A DNA stretch of 8,149 bases, taken from the NCBI GenBank assembly GCA_016875755.1, contig VGOX01000076.1:1-8149 (forward strand), in the 5' to 3' direction. Positions 1 through 5,998 of the stretch are shown here, piece after piece; position 1 is the first letter of the stretch, and every line of letters starts with the position of its first letter. The DNA is from Chloroflexota bacterium (lineage in GTDB: Bacteria; Chloroflexota; Anaerolineae; Anaerolineales; Villigracilaceae). A program made the position numbers and the translations under genes. A model generated the notes under the pieces. The model saw only the letters and a program-made list of their open reading frames with translations. It was not told the origin of the DNA and searched no databases.

Positions 1-126
1 CGGTCTCCCGAAGTCTCGCAGCCCTTTTTCGATGACAGTGAGCATCTGCTCGAAGGTTTCGCGCTGGACGCCAGTTAGCCGTTTGAAGTCGCTATCTTTG
101 AGTTGTTCGATTGTTTCGCAGTTCAT
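1..126 (-). CDS. IS5-like transposase, N-terminal fragment (runs off the window)
   Basis: This is the first 42 codons of a leftward gene that continues beyond base 1. The translation begins MNCETIEQLKDSDFKRLTGV and continues with an RETFEQML helix, ending at GLRDFGRP. The pattern of a short lead, FKRLTGV and ETFEQML is the one I know from the N-terminal helix-turn-helix domain of IS5-family DDE transposases, where it is followed by a glycine/arginine/proline-rich turn and then the catalytic domain. That domain would cut and rejoin the element ends, but none of it lies in the window. I therefore cannot say whether the gene is intact, or find the far inverted repeat. The start at 126 was chosen because the homology begins at that methionine. 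No clear ribosome binding site precedes it. The element's end on this side must lie close by, near or inside the neighbouring 60-codon gene. Family assignment is from recalled motif similarity. Confidence 0.7.
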   Translation of the reverse strand, partial: MNCETIEQLKDSDFKRLTGVQRETFEQMLTVIEKGLRDFGRP

Positions 127-143
127 GTGCCTATTATGGCACA
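126..143. promoter_or_regulatory. Perfect dyad between two divergent start codons
   Basis: The arms TGTGCC (126-131) and GGCACA (138-143) are perfect reverse complements around a six-base TATTAT core. The site fills almost the whole 20 bp gap between the transposase start (minus strand, 126) and the small membrane protein start (plus strand, 147). Either strand of the core resembles a -10 box, but I see no convincing -35 element at the right distance. It may be an operator, a small hairpin at the transposon end, or chance. Confidence 0.3.
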
Positions 144-146
144 CTT

Positions 147-329
147 ATGCAAGAGGTCTATTATTTCTATCAAGCAACCATATACGTCTATCCGTTCATC
201 ATTCTGGGTCTGGTGATCTTCATCTGGCGCGCCCACAAAATGGGGCGGGATTTGGCTGCACAGATCACATCCATCGTTTCAATTGTGCCAGTCCTATGGT
301 TTTTGCTGATGTTATTCAACGTCATGTAG
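147..329 (+). CDS. Small two-helix membrane protein (60 aa), function unknown
   Basis: I do not recognise this protein. It has two clear hydrophobic stretches, about residues 11-27 and 42-58. They are joined by a short basic loop (WRAHKMGRD) that is probably cytoplasmic by the positive-inside rule, which would put both ends outside. The start at 147 is preferred because residues encoded upstream of it fall in the transposase gene on the other strand. There is no Shine-Dalgarno sequence before it, so either the message is nearly leaderless or the original 5' end was removed when the adjacent insertion sequence arrived. A strong terminator follows 27 bases after the stop, which supports real transcription through this frame. 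It could be a complete small protein or the 3' remnant of a longer one. Confidence 0.5.
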   Translation: MQEVYYFYQATIYVYPFIILGLVIFIWRAHKMGRDLAAQITSIVSIVPVLWFLLMLFNVM

Positions 330-341
330 CTTTGTGCTTGT

Positions 342-413
342 AAGTGCTTCGAATGAAAACGAGGAGAATCTCAACATTGCGGGATTCTTCTCGTTTCTTT
401 TTCATTAGCACTT
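342..413. repeat. Outer inverted repeat around the terminator
   Basis: AAGTGCT at 342-348 is the exact reverse complement of AGCACTT at 407-413, and the bases between hold the terminator hairpin. The imperfect extension GTAAGTGCT / AGCACTTGTACTTAC suggests a larger, partly decayed palindrome. The rest of the 330-518 gap holds no gene that I can see, and I found no convincing promoter with both -35 and -10 boxes before the carboxylase. Confidence 0.5.
357..403 (+). terminator. Rho-independent terminator
   Basis: A 14-base-pair stem is formed by 357-370 (AAACGAGGAGAATC) and 383-396 (GATTCTTCTCGTTT), with one G-U wobble; it can extend by two more pairs toward the loop. The T-rich run CTTTTTC follows at 397-403. 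It ends the transcript of the 60-codon gene and separates it from the carboxylase cluster. It is nested inside a wider inverted repeat (342-348 with 407-413). Confidence 0.85.
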
Positions 414-518
414 GTACTTACCTGATCTCTCCTCCCCATCCCTGCATTTTATGCTAGACTCACCCCACACTGTTTACTGACTATCCAACTATTTGACCAC
501 GGGACTACTAAACTAAAA

Positions 519-2141
519 ATGGAAACCCTCTCCTCCGCGCTCGGCCCGCAATCCCCTGAATTCAAAGCCAACGCCGAACACAACCGCGCCCTCGCGAGTG
601 AATTAAAGAAACACCTTGCGCATGTCCGCGAAGGCGGTGGCGAAAAGTATCGCAAACGCCATGAAGAGCAAGGCAAACTTTTCGTGCGTGAACGCATCGA
701 ACGTCTGCTTGACCCGGGCGCGCCTTTCCTCGAACTCTCCGCGCTTGCCGCAACCAACATGTACAACAACGAAGCGCCTTGCGCGGGCATTGTCACAGGC
801 ATTGGACGCATTGCTAACCGCGAAGTGATGATCGTAGCCAACGATGCCACCGTCAAAGGCGGTTCGTATTTTTCGATGACCGTCAAAAAGCATTTGCGCG
901 CGCAGCAGGTTGCTGAAGAAAATCATCTGCCTTGTCTCTATCTCGTCGATTCGGGCGGCGCGTATCTGCCATTGCAGGATGAGGTCTTCCCCGACGCGCA
1001 TCACTTCGGGCGCATTTTTTACAATCAGGCGCGCATGTCTGCCAAGCGCATTCCGCAGATCGCGGCGGTGATGGGTTCCTGTACGGCGGGCGGCGCATAC
1101 GTCCCTGCGATGAGTGATGAAGCGGTCATTGTCAAAGGCGCTGGGACAATTTTTCTCGGTGGTCCACCATTGGTCAAAGCCGCCACGGGGGAAGATGTCA
1201 CTGCCGAAGAACTGGGCGGCGCGGATGTCCACACACGCAAATCGGGCGTGGCAGATCATTTCGCCGAGGATGATGACCACGCCATCGAAATTTTACGCAG
1301 CATCGTCGAGACCTTGCCCCGCGGTCATGTCCACTCGCATCTTTCCGCGCTGGATGTTGCTCCACCCGAGGAGCCTTTATACAACGCTGACGAATTGTAC
1401 GGCGTCCTGCCGCGCACCTTCAAAGAGTCTATTGACGTCCGCGAGATCATCGCCCGTATCGTGGATGGTTCCAAGTTTCGTGAGTTCAAAGCGCGTTACG
1501 GCACCACTCTCATCTGCGGCTTCGCCCGCATTCACGGTTACCCTGTTGGTATCATCGCCAACAACGGAGTGCTGTTCAGCGAGTCCGCGCTGAAAGGGAC
1601 GCACTTCATCGAGTTGTGTGACCAACGCGGAATCCCATTGCTGTTCCTGCAAAATATCACAGGCTTCATGGTCGGCAAGGAATACGAAACAGGCGGCATC
1701 GCAAAAGACGGCGCGAAGATGGTCCATGCCGTTGCGACGACTCGTGTCCCCAAATTGACCCTCGTCATCGGTGGCTCGTTCGGTGCGGGGAATTACGCCA
1801 TGGCGGGCCGCGCCTACGGCTCGCGCTTTTTGTGGATGTGGCCGAATGCCCGCATCTCGGTCATGGGCGGGGAGCAGGCTGCGAATGTGCTCTTAACCAT
1901 CAAACAAGATCAACTCGTCAGAGAGGGCAAACCAGCCCTCAGCGCGGAAGAAGCGGACGAGTTCAAACGTCCGCTGTTGGAAAAATACGAGCGCGAAGGC
2001 AGTCCCTATCATTCCTCTGCCCGCCTGTGGGATGATGGTGTGATCGACCCCGCGGACACGCGTCAGGTGTTGGGCTTGGCGTTGTCCATCGTGTTGAATG
2101 CGCCGAAAGAAGACGGCGGCTTCGGCGTGTTTAGGATGTAG
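519..2141 (+). CDS. Methylcrotonyl-CoA carboxylase-type carboxyltransferase, beta subunit
   Basis: Transfers the carboxyl group from carboxybiotin to an acyl-CoA, most likely 3-methylcrotonyl-CoA, giving 3-methylglutaconyl-CoA in leucine breakdown. At 540 residues it is the usual length for a complete beta subunit with two crotonase-fold halves. The N-terminal half has the oxyanion segment GSCTAGGAY (186-194); the C-terminal half has GGSFGAGNYAM (418-428) and WPNARISVMGGEQAANVL (441-458). Features typical of the MCC branch rather than propionyl-CoA carboxylase are KGGSYFSMTVKKHLRAQQ (113-130), GPPLVKAATGE (215-225) and LGGADVHTRKSGVADH (232-247). It opens the cluster; the biotin carboxylase and carrier genes lie downstream, beyond two unrelated genes. 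No Shine-Dalgarno sequence precedes the ATG, but the N-terminal residues align with the family from near the start. Substrate is inferred; related geranyl- or other acyl-CoA specificity cannot be excluded. Confidence 0.9.
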   Translation: METLSSALGPQSPEFKANAEHNRALASELKKHLAHVREGGGEKYRKRHEEQGKLFVRERIERLLDPGAPFLELSALAATNMYNNEAPCAGIVTGIGRIANREVMIVANDATVKGGSYFSMTVKKHLRAQQVAEENHLPCLYLVDSGGAYLPLQDEVFPDAHHFGRIFYNQARMSAKRIPQIAAVMGSCTAGGAYVPAMSDEAVIVKGAGTIFLGGPPLVKAATGEDVTAEELGGADVHTRKSGVADHFAEDDDHAIEILRSIVETLPRGHVHSHLSALDVAPPEEPLYNADELYGVLPRTFKESIDVREIIARIVDGSKFREFKARYGTTLICGFARIHGYPVGIIANNGVLFSESALKGTHFIELCDQRGIPLLFLQNITGFMVGKEYETGGIAKDGAKMVHAVATTRVPKLTLVIGGSFGAGNYAMAGRAYGSRFLWMWPNARISVMGGEQAANVLLTIKQDQLVREGKPALSAEEADEFKRPLLEKYEREGSPYHSSARLWDDGVIDPADTRQVLGLALSIVLNAPKEDGGFGVFRM

Positions 2142-2144
2142 AAA

Positions 2145-2621
2145 ATGACTCATAAAACCTCCTCCCCCCATCACTTCCTTTCATCCCTCGCGGGCAACTG
2201 GCGCGGAACGAGCAAGCTCTGGCTTGAACCCGATACGTTAACCGATGATGCCCCCATTGTTGGAACCATTCAGATCGTCCTCGATGGACGCTTCGCTCTC
2301 TTTCTATATCAATCTTCCATCGAAGGCGAAGCCCAGCATGGTATGTGCACATTTGGGTATAACACCTCGCTGGAGCAATTTGAAACGTCATGGGTTGACT
2401 CGTTCCACACAACAACAGGCATCATGTTCTGCACGGGCGCTGAGATCGAAAACGGATTTTCCGTCACAGGCAGTTACCCTGACCCCACCGGCGGACCCGA
2501 TTGGGGCTGGCGCACGGAAGTGGAATTGACTGGCCCGGAACAACTCATCATTACTGCCTACAATATCACCCCTGAAGGAAACGAAGCGAAAGCCGCAGAA
2601 ATGATATTGAGCCGTACTTAA
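2145..2621 (+). CDS. DUF1579-like protein (158 aa)
   Basis: The protein resembles the DUF1579 family, compact beta-rich proteins of unknown function. What supports this is an early LAGNWRGTSKLWLEPD (15-30), a central GTIQIVLDGRFALFLYQS (40-57), then FGYNTSLEQFETSWVDSFH (70-88) and TTGIMF (90-95), the order expected of that family. There is no signal peptide or membrane segment, so it is probably cytoplasmic. It starts three bases after the carboxyltransferase stop, within the same transcript, with only a weak AGGA upstream (about 2133-2136), so its translation may depend on coupling. Such proteins are often suspected of binding a small ligand, but no reaction is known to me, and its place inside a carboxylase cluster is unexplained. 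Confidence 0.75.
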   Translation: MTHKTSSPHHFLSSLAGNWRGTSKLWLEPDTLTDDAPIVGTIQIVLDGRFALFLYQSSIEGEAQHGMCTFGYNTSLEQFETSWVDSFHTTTGIMFCTGAEIENGFSVTGSYPDPTGGPDWGWRTEVELTGPEQLIITAYNITPEGNEAKAAEMILSRT

Positions 2622-2636
2622 AAAGGAACTGAACTA

Positions 2637-3410
2637 ATGTCTTCTTCGAATTATGAATATTACGGTTTGATGGCAACCTATTGGGACTTGCTGCGCGGCG
2701 ACACATCCGATTGGCCCGACCGTTTCATGTGGCTGGATGTCATCAAGAAATACGGGCAGCCCGTCCTTGATGTTGGCTGTGCAAGCGGACGTTTGACCCT
2801 TGATTATCTCGAGCAAGGCATCGACATTGACGGCGTGGATATCTCCACCGAGATGATCGAACTGTGCAAAGCGAACGCAAAAAACAAAAGACTCATCCCC
2901 GCGCTTTACAACCAAATCATGACCGAATTAAAACTGCCGCGAAAATACAAGACCATTCTTGTGCCGTCGAGTTCGCTGCAATTGCTTTTGAAACCGGGCC
3001 AGCCTCTTCAAGCCATGCAGCATTTTTACGACCATCTCGAATCGGGCGGTGTGCTCGCTGCCCCGTTCATGGTATTGTGGCAGGAAGGCGATCCGCTGGA
3101 AAGTGGATTCTCGCGGGAAGTTGCACGCCCCGAAGATGGCGCAACCATCCGCCGCACGAGTTGGTCGCATTACAACCCCGAAACCAAAATGGAAGGCACG
3201 CGCGATACTTGGGAGATCATCAAAGATGGCGTCATGATCGAATCCGAAGTGCATGAGCAGATCCCAGCCACTCTTTCCTACACCCAGTCCGAAGCCATCG
3301 CATTATTCGAAGAAGCAGGTTTCGCAAACGTCCAAGCCTTCAGCGAATTCACGTTCGACCCTGCCAAACCCGAAGACACCCTCTTCACCATTATTGGAAC
3401 AAAACCCTGA
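2637..3410 (+). CDS. Class I SAM-dependent methyltransferase (257 aa)
   Basis: A Rossmann-fold methyltransferase of unknown substrate. Motif I is VLDVGCASGR (43-52), which binds S-adenosylmethionine; D68 in GVDIS ends strand beta-2 and should contact the ribose. A third strand region (YKTILVPSSSLQLL, 104-117) and the turn LESGGVLAAPF (134-144) complete the usual order. The remaining C-terminal part has no motif I recognise. An AAGGAA sequence eight bases before the ATG supports the start. The stop codon shares its last base with the start of biotin carboxylase (TGATG, 3408-3412), so the two are probably translationally coupled. Nothing in leucine catabolism requires a methyltransferase, so its role here is open: it might act on a protein, a CoA-pathway by-product or something unrelated. 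Confidence 0.85.
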   Translation: MSSSNYEYYGLMATYWDLLRGDTSDWPDRFMWLDVIKKYGQPVLDVGCASGRLTLDYLEQGIDIDGVDISTEMIELCKANAKNKRLIPALYNQIMTELKLPRKYKTILVPSSSLQLLLKPGQPLQAMQHFYDHLESGGVLAAPFMVLWQEGDPLESGFSREVARPEDGATIRRTSWSHYNPETKMEGTRDTWEIIKDGVMIESEVHEQIPATLSYTQSEAIALFEEAGFANVQAFSEFTFDPAKPEDTLFTIIGTKP

Positions 3411-4915
3411 TGTTCAAAAAGATTCTCATTGCCAATCGCGGCGAGATCGCCATCCGCATCATGCGCGCTTGCCGTGAGCTCGGCATCCAAACCGTCGCTG
3501 TCTACTCAGCAGCCGATGCGCACGCCCAGCATGTGCAATTCGCCGATGAAGCCATTTTGCTCGGGGATGCCGCGCCGAAGGAATCCTATTTGAATGTGGA
3601 TAAACTCATCCGCGCCGCGCTCGACTCAAAAGCGGATGCCATTCACCCGGGCTATGGCTTCCTCTCAGAGAACGCCTCATTCGCCGCTGCAGTTGATTCT
3701 GCCCATCTGACATTTATCGGCCCTTCAGCCGATTCGATCCGCGCCATGGGTGACAAAGCCGAATCCAAAATTTTGATGAAGAAAGCCGGCGTGCCGACCG
3801 TGCCGGGCTTTGAAGGCTTGGAGACATTCGACGAATTCAAAAATGCCGCGAGTGAAATTGGCTATCCCGTGTTGGTAAAAGCCGCGGCAGGTGGCGGCGG
3901 CAAAGGGATGCGTGTAGTCAATTCTGAGGCGGAATTGAAGGAGGCCATTGAAACGGCACGCCGTGAAGCATTGAACTCTTTTGGTGACGAACACCTGCTC
4001 ATCGAAAAATATCTCGCCGAAGCGCATCACATCGAGATTCAGGTCTTTGGCGATAAACATGGAAACCTCGTTCATTTATTCGAGCGCGAGTGCTCCGTCC
4101 AGCGCCGCCATCAAAAAATTATCGAAGAATCTCCCTCCCCATTGCTCACTCCCGAACTCCGAGAACAAATGGGGCAAGCCGCTATCGCCGCCGCAAGAGC
4201 AGTAAATTACCACAACGCGGGAACTGTTGAATTTATCTTTGACCCAAAAACTTCACAATATTATTTCCTTGAAATGAACACTCGCCTGCAAGTCGAGCAT
4301 CCCGTCACGGAAGCTGTCACAGGGCTGGACCTCGTCCACTGGCAGATTCGCATCGCAGCGGGAGAAAAATTCCCCTTCGCGCAATCCGACATCCACCAAC
4401 ACGGACATGCCATCGAATGCCGTGTCTATGCCGAAGACCCATTCACGGGATTTCTGCCCAGCACGGGAAAACTCCTGCAATTCATCGAGCCGCACGGACC
4501 AGGCATCCGTGTCGATTCGGGGTTTGCCACAGGTGATGATGTGACGCATTTCTACGATCCGCTGCTGGCGAAGCTGATCGTCCGCGCGGAAAACCGCACA
4601 GTTGCCATTCAACGGATGCAGACCGCTTTGCAGGATTTCATCGTCCACGGCGTAGTGACGAATATTGATTTCATGCGTGCCGTGTTGGAAACGGATGATT
4701 TCAAGCAGGGCATAATCTCCACAAGGTGGGTGGAAAAAACTTTGGAGTCAAACAGTGGTCTGTTGGACTCGCAACAGCAAGTTCCTGCACTCCATAGCCT
4801 CATCGCCGCTGCATTAGCGGATGTGGTCTTCATTAGCGGACGGGCTCAGCCTGCTGTCTCCAACGAGACCGATCCCTTCAACCCGTGGAAACAGACTGGG
4901 AATTATAGGAATTAA
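3410..4915 (+). CDS. Biotin carboxylase, the ATP-dependent part of an acyl-CoA carboxylase
   Basis: Carboxylates the biotin of the carrier protein using ATP and bicarbonate. All expected elements are present: the opening ANRGEIAIRIMRACRELG; K116 and K157 for ATP binding; the glycine loop GGGGKGMR (161-168); ERECSVQRRHQKIIEESPSP (225-244); E274 and E288 for metal; and NTRLQVEHPVTE (290-301), which contains the catalytic asparagine, arginine, glutamine and glutamate. HAIECRVYAEDP (333-344) follows. A stand-alone AccC is usually about 450 residues; this one has a tail of about 55 residues ending NPWKQTGNYRN. That tail resembles the linker leading into the next domain of a fused MCC or PCC alpha subunit. 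The next gene is in the same frame, separated only by this stop codon and an open palindromic repeat, so this may be the front half of a split alpha subunit. Confidence 0.93.
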   Translation: MFKKILIANRGEIAIRIMRACRELGIQTVAVYSAADAHAQHVQFADEAILLGDAAPKESYLNVDKLIRAALDSKADAIHPGYGFLSENASFAAAVDSAHLTFIGPSADSIRAMGDKAESKILMKKAGVPTVPGFEGLETFDEFKNAASEIGYPVLVKAAAGGGGKGMRVVNSEAELKEAIETARREALNSFGDEHLLIEKYLAEAHHIEIQVFGDKHGNLVHLFERECSVQRRHQKIIEESPSPLLTPELREQMGQAAIAAARAVNYHNAGTVEFIFDPKTSQYYFLEMNTRLQVEHPVTEAVTGLDLVHWQIRIAAGEKFPFAQSDIHQHGHAIECRVYAEDPFTGFLPSTGKLLQFIEPHGPGIRVDSGFATGDDVTHFYDPLLAKLIVRAENRTVAIQRMQTALQDFIVHGVVTNIDFMRAVLETDDFKQGIISTRWVEKTLESNSGLLDSQQQVPALHSLIAAALADVVFISGRAQPAVSNETDPFNPWKQTGNYRN

Positions 4916-5013
4916 TGTCATAGCGAGCCGCGCTCTTGCTTTTGTGGCGAGGCAATCTTAAGAATCAAGGAGGTTGCTTTGGGCGAAGAGCAAGTACGCC
5001 CTCGCAACGACAT
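4915..5013. repeat. 99 bp palindromic repeat between biotin carboxylase and biotin carrier
   Basis: An imperfect inverted repeat. The left end ATGTCATAGCGAG (4915-4927) and the right end CTCGCAACGACAT (5001-5013) pair with two mismatches; further in, CTTGCT (4935-4940) pairs with AGCAAG (4989-4994), and GCAATC near 4952 pairs partly with GGTTGC near 4972. It resembles the dispersed GTCATTGCGAG...CTCGCAATGAC palindromes known from many bacterial genomes. Its length is 33 codons exactly and the frame through it has no stop. Its first base is the last base of the upstream TAA and its last two bases are the first two of an ATG at 5012. Membership in a genome-wide family is inferred; only one copy is in this window. 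Confidence 0.75.
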
Positions 5014-5491
5014 GGATAAAAACATGAAAACAACTTTCGGCTCACAAACCATTGAACTCAACCCATCTGGTGAACAGTATGTTGCCTCGGTGGAGGGAAA
5101 GAATGTCATCGTGCAAGTCATCCGCGCCGCGAATGGGCGCATGGATTTGCTGGTGGATGGTCAGCGGGTGACGGCATACGTCTCATCTGATATGGCGAAG
5201 CGCTGGGTGACGGTGGATGGAAAAACATCCATGCTCACGAAAACATCGGGCGCGAAACAAGGCGTCCGCCACGACCATGCCGGGGGATTGATCGCCCCGA
5301 TGCCGGGTCAGATCCGAAGCGTTTCTGTCAGCGTGGGCGATGCCGTGAAGAAAGGTCAAACCCTGCTCAGGATGGAAGCCATGAAGATGGAAATCCGCAT
5401 TCAGGCGTTGAAGGATGGTGTGGTCAAATCGGTTTCGGTGGCGCAGGGGCAGACGGTGGAGCGCGAACAGATTTTGGTGGAGGTGGAATAA
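4979..5491 (+). CDS. Biotin carboxyl carrier protein with BT-like N-terminal region
   Basis: Carries biotin between the biotin carboxylase and the carboxyltransferase. The biotinyl domain covers about residues 100-170 in this numbering: LIAPMPGQIRSVSVSVGD, then MEAMKMEI with the biotinylated lysine at K136, then a closing QGQTVEREQILVEVE. The preceding beta-rich segment (about 20-85) with VDGQRV and VDGK turns resembles the bridging BT domain of MCC/PCC alpha subunits rather than the Pro/Ala-rich front of AccB. Start choice is uncertain. TTG at 4979 has a very good AAGGAGG five bases upstream, but both lie inside the palindromic repeat. ATG at 5012 (159 residues) begins exactly at the repeat's end and ATG at 5024 (155 residues) is where the conserved sequence begins; neither has a Shine-Dalgarno. 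The stop overlaps the next start (TAATG). Confidence 0.9.
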   Translation: MGEEQVRPRNDMDKNMKTTFGSQTIELNPSGEQYVASVEGKNVIVQVIRAANGRMDLLVDGQRVTAYVSSDMAKRWVTVDGKTSMLTKTSGAKQGVRHDHAGGLIAPMPGQIRSVSVSVGDAVKKGQTLLRMEAMKMEIRIQALKDGVVKSVSVAQGQTVEREQILVEVE

Positions 5492-5949
5492 TGGCTGGAA
5501 AATTTTTTGACGAACTCGAAATCGGGATGAAGTTCAAACACGGCGGGCGCACGGTGACGGAAATGGATAACGTGCTCTTCTCTGCGCTGACGATGAACAC
5601 GCAACCGCTTCACCTTAACGAAGATTTTGCTTCTCGTACCGAGTTTGGTCAAAGGCTGGTAAATGGGATCTTCACTTTCGGTCTGGTTGTCGGCTTGACC
5701 GTCGCAGACTTGACCGAAGGTACGATCATTGCAAATTTAGGATACGACAAGATCGTGCATCCCAACCCCGTCTTTCACGGTGACACGGTCTATGCTGAAA
5801 GTGAAATTATCGAAAAGCGCGAGTCGAAATCACGACCGAACGCGGGGCTGGTGAAGATCAAATGTATTGGTCGCAAGCCAGATGGCACGGTGGTTGTTGA
5901 GTTTGAGAGAACCGCGATGTTTCTAAAGAGTCAAAAGTCAAACGTCTAA
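5491..5949 (+). CDS. MaoC-family enoyl-CoA hydratase
   Basis: Hot-dog-fold hydratase that adds water to an enoyl-CoA. By context the substrate is 3-methylglutaconyl-CoA (to HMG-CoA) or itaconyl-CoA (to citramalyl-CoA). The active-site stretch is LTMNTQPLHLNEDFA (33-47): H41 is the expected catalytic histidine, while N36 stands where the classical (R)-hydratase motif has aspartate. RLVNGIFTFGLVVGLTVADLT (55-75) and VFHGDTVYAESEI (94-106) are the next conserved blocks. At 152 residues it is a single-domain member. It most resembles my recollection of the mycobacterial Rv2499c type, whose gene likewise precedes a CitE-type lyase. GGAGG seven bases upstream and a one-base overlap with the carrier gene support the start. 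The last residues (SQKSNV) and the stop codon are encoded within a palindromic repeat. Confidence 0.88.
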   Translation: MAGKFFDELEIGMKFKHGGRTVTEMDNVLFSALTMNTQPLHLNEDFASRTEFGQRLVNGIFTFGLVVGLTVADLTEGTIIANLGYDKIVHPNPVFHGDTVYAESEIIEKRESKSRPNAGLVKIKCIGRKPDGTVVVEFERTAMFLKSQKSNV

Positions 5950-5977
5950 AGTCAACCCGACGTTTGACCTTCGACTT
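5928..5977. repeat. Inverted repeat at the 3' end of the MaoC gene
   Basis: GTCAAACGTC (5937-5946) and GACGTTTGAC (5959-5968) are a perfect ten-base inverted repeat around a 12-base loop. The stem extends outward with GAGTC (5928-5932) against GACTT (5973-5977), with a few mismatches between. The MaoC stop codon lies in the loop. There is no T-run directly after the stem, so it is not a classical terminator. It may protect the mRNA 3' end or be a dispersed repeat. Confidence 0.7.
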
Positions 5978-5998
5978 TCGACGCACTTAGGAGTTTTT

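Noticed and set aside
111..146. Upstream extension of the 60-codon gene to a GTG or TTG start
   Set aside because: The extra residues would be read from the opposite strand of the transposase start region and give no family-like sequence; the ATG at 147 is preferred.
412..518. Possible promoter for the carboxylase cluster (TTGTAC at 412-417, TATGCT at 450-455, TTGACC at 493-498)
   Set aside because: The spacings between candidate boxes (32 bases, or too short) do not fit a sigma-70 type promoter, so no promoter is claimed.
603..1280. 225-codon open frame on the minus strand inside the carboxyltransferase gene
   Set aside because: It is antisense to a fully conserved gene, has a low-complexity Arg/His/Phe-rich translation with no recognisable domain, and reflects codon bias of the plus strand.
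519..2141. Reading the carboxyltransferase as propionyl-CoA carboxylase beta
   Set aside because: The GPPLVKAATGE, LGGADVHTRKSGVADH and WPNARISVMGGEQAANVL blocks are characteristic of the methylcrotonyl-CoA branch.
4253..4648. 131-codon minus-strand open frame inside biotin carboxylase
   Set aside because: It lies opposite catalytic motifs of a conserved enzyme, has no ribosome binding site and no recognisable product.
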